Source of the DNA: an uncultured Macromonas sp.
GTDB taxonomy: Bacteria; Pseudomonadota; Gammaproteobacteria; Burkholderiales; Burkholderiaceae
Direction: 5' to 3'
Assembly: GCA_946481585.1 (NCBI GenBank)
Contig: CAMLOF010000136.1
Coordinates: 1-8,026 of the forward strand
DNA: 8,026 nucleotides
The notes beneath the pieces were generated by a model. It had not been told where the DNA came from and made no database searches. It worked only from the letters and a program-made list of their open reading frames with translations. A program made the translations under genes and the position numbers. This document shows, piece after piece, positions 6,981 through 8,026 of this stretch; positions within the stretch are counted from its first letter, which is position 1; every line of letters begins with the position of its first letter.

Positions 6981-7934
6981 TCACCCCAACAAACGTACCC
7001 TGGCCTCGGCGTATTCCCGCTTGAGCCGCGCCACCAGTTCAGCGGCAGGCACAACGGCATTCACGGCGCCAATGCCTTGGCCGCAACCCCAGATGTCTTT
7101 CCAGGCCTTGGACGTGCCGCTGCCAAAGTTCATCTTGCTCGGATCACTCTCGGGCAGGTTGTCCGGGTCCAAACCCGATGCACGGATCGACGCCTTCAAA
7201 TAGTTGCCGTGCACACCCGTGAACAGGTTGCTGTAGACGATCTCGTCAGAGTTGCCTTCCACGATGGCCTGCTTGTAGGCATCCACGGCACGCGCCTCAT
7301 CGGTCGCAATGAAGGCCGAGCCGATGTAGGCGAAGTCTGCCCCCATGGCCTGCGCGGCCAGCACCGCTCCGCCTGTGGCAATCGACCCTGACAAGGCCAC
7401 CGGCCCGTCGAACCACTGGCGAATCTCCTGGATGAGCGCGAACGGGCTCTTGGTGCCCGCGTGCCCGCCCGCACCTGCCGCCACGGCAATCAGGCCGTCG
7501 GCACCCTTTTCAATGGCCTTGCGCGCAAAGAAGTTGTTGATGATGTCGTGCAGCACCACACCGCCCCAGCTGTGCACGGCCTGGTTCACGTCTTCACGCG
7601 CGCCCAAGCTGGTGATGACGATGGGCACCTTGTATTTGGCGCACAAAGCCATGTCGTGCTCCAGCCGGTCGTTGCTCTTGTGCACGATCTGGTTGATGGC
7701 AAAGGGCGCGGCGGGTTGATCGGGGTGTGCGCGGTTGTGGGCATCCAGCGCTTCGGTGATCTCGGCCAGCCACTCGTCGAGCTGCTCGGCGGGGCGGGCG
7801 TTGAGCGCGGGCATGGAGCCCACGATGCCCGCCTTGCACTGGGCGATCACGAGTTTCGGGTTGCTGATGATGAACAGCGGCGAGCCGATCACGGGGAAAG
7901 GCACGCGCTGCAGAACGGGAGGCAGTTTCGACAT
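6981..7934 (-). CDS. Nitronate monooxygenase (2-nitropropane dioxygenase family)
   Basis: Nitronate monooxygenases are cytoplasmic FMN enzymes that oxidise alkyl nitronates, such as propionate-3-nitronate, with O2 to carbonyl compounds and nitrite (EC 1.13.12.16). They thereby detoxify the compounds. The 317-aa chain is a full-length TIM-barrel member. The N-terminus has PFPVIGSPLFIISNPKLV. The family's AAGAGGHAG motif is at 152-160, with His158 as the expected active-site residue. SGSIATGGAVLAAQAMGAD follows, then IGSAF, the FMN-phosphate binding elements. The ATG at 7934 is supported by a GAGGA Shine-Dalgarno sequence (7941-7945) six bases upstream. The SD overlaps the stop of the preceding minus-strand gene, so the two are probably co-transcribed. 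Related flavoproteins include FabK-type enoyl reductases, so the exact substrate is not proven. Confidence 0.92.
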   Translation of the reverse strand: MSKLPPVLQRVPFPVIGSPLFIISNPKLVIAQCKAGIVGSMPALNARPAEQLDEWLAEITEALDAHNRAHPDQPAAPFAINQIVHKSNDRLEHDMALCAKYKVPIVITSLGAREDVNQAVHSWGGVVLHDIINNFFARKAIEKGADGLIAVAAGAGGHAGTKSPFALIQEIRQWFDGPVALSGSIATGGAVLAAQAMGADFAYIGSAFIATDEARAVDAYKQAIVEGNSDEIVYSNLFTGVHGNYLKASIRASGLDPDNLPESDPSKMNFGSGTSKAWKDIWGCGQGIGAVNAVVPAAELVARLKREYAEARVRLLG

Positions 7935-7940
7935 GGCGTC

Positions 7941-7946
7941 TCCTCA
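7941..7946 (-). promoter_or_regulatory. Shine-Dalgarno overlapping the upstream stop codon
   Basis: Read on the minus strand, TGAGGAGACGCCATG merges the stop of the upstream gene (TGA, 7946-7944) with the GAGGA ribosome binding site of the monooxygenase. This is the strongest ribosome binding site in the window. It fixes the ATG at 7934 as the start and suggests translational coupling. Confidence 0.8.
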
Positions 7947-8026
7947 GAATGCTTCCAGCGCCATGTCGGTCACGCCCACGTGACCCGCGACGATGCTGTC
8001 GCGCAAGCCCGGCACGCGCGTCAGGA
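7944..8026 (-). CDS. C-terminal end of an unidentified minus-strand protein (5' part beyond window)
   Basis: The minus strand is open from the window edge to a TGA at 7944-7946. The frame gives a 26-residue tail beginning LTRVPGLRDSIVAG and ending GVTDMALEAF. The tail is too short to assign to a family, and I do not recognise it. Support for a real gene comes from the stop lying nine bases before the monooxygenase start and overlapping its ribosome binding site. That is the pattern of adjacent operon genes. In this bacterial group nitronate monooxygenases often sit with fatty-acid or acyl-CoA metabolism genes, but nothing in these residues proves that here. Confidence 0.6.
   Translation of the reverse strand, partial: LTRVPGLRDSIVAGHVGVTDMALEAF

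Noticed and set aside
1..8026. Mobile element, CRISPR array, tRNA, rRNA, riboswitch, phage or defence genes
   Set aside because: I saw no transposase or integrase motifs, no regularly spaced repeats, no tRNA-like cloverleaf and no defence-type domains. Every long stretch is explained by housekeeping or sensory genes.

Overview
This is an ordinary, densely coded stretch of a GC-rich bacterial chromosome. Gene content and protein style point to a betaproteobacterium of the order Burkholderiales, probably Comamonadaceae. The pointers are a MutL with the metal-dependent endonuclease motifs, a 447-aa NADP-type glutamate dehydrogenase, a Bcr/CflA exporter beginning with TDLYLPALP, and a nitronate monooxygenase typical of that group. 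The family-level assignment is inference; no rRNA or other phylogenetic marker is present.

Layout from left to right: (1) the C-terminal two-thirds or so of mutL (+), cut by the window edge; (2) a 122-bp intergenic region with three 5-5-5 inverted repeats; (3) gdhA (+), complete; (4) a short gap with a perfect 9-bp inverted repeat; (5) a Bcr/CflA-type MFS drug exporter (+); (6) miaA (+), overlapping the exporter by ATGA; (7) after 52 bp, a membrane-bound CHASE-PAS-GGDEF diguanylate cyclase (+); (8) a GC-rich hairpin between convergent genes; (9) a nitronate monooxygenase (-); (10) the last 26 codons of another minus-strand gene, just upstream of the monooxygenase and probably in the same operon.

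The genes serve separate purposes: mismatch repair, ammonium assimilation, small-molecule export, tRNA A37 modification, c-di-GMP signalling and nitronate detoxification. The most interesting point of organisation is that mutL and miaA, neighbours in many proteobacteria (for example E. coli), are here separated by gdhA and an exporter. The exporter is now apparently translationally coupled to miaA. I found no mobile element, CRISPR array, tRNA or rRNA, phage gene or defence cassette, and nothing that looks like a new biological system. The items worth a second look are regulatory: inverted repeats upstream of gdhA and of the exporter, and the convergent terminator-like hairpin.
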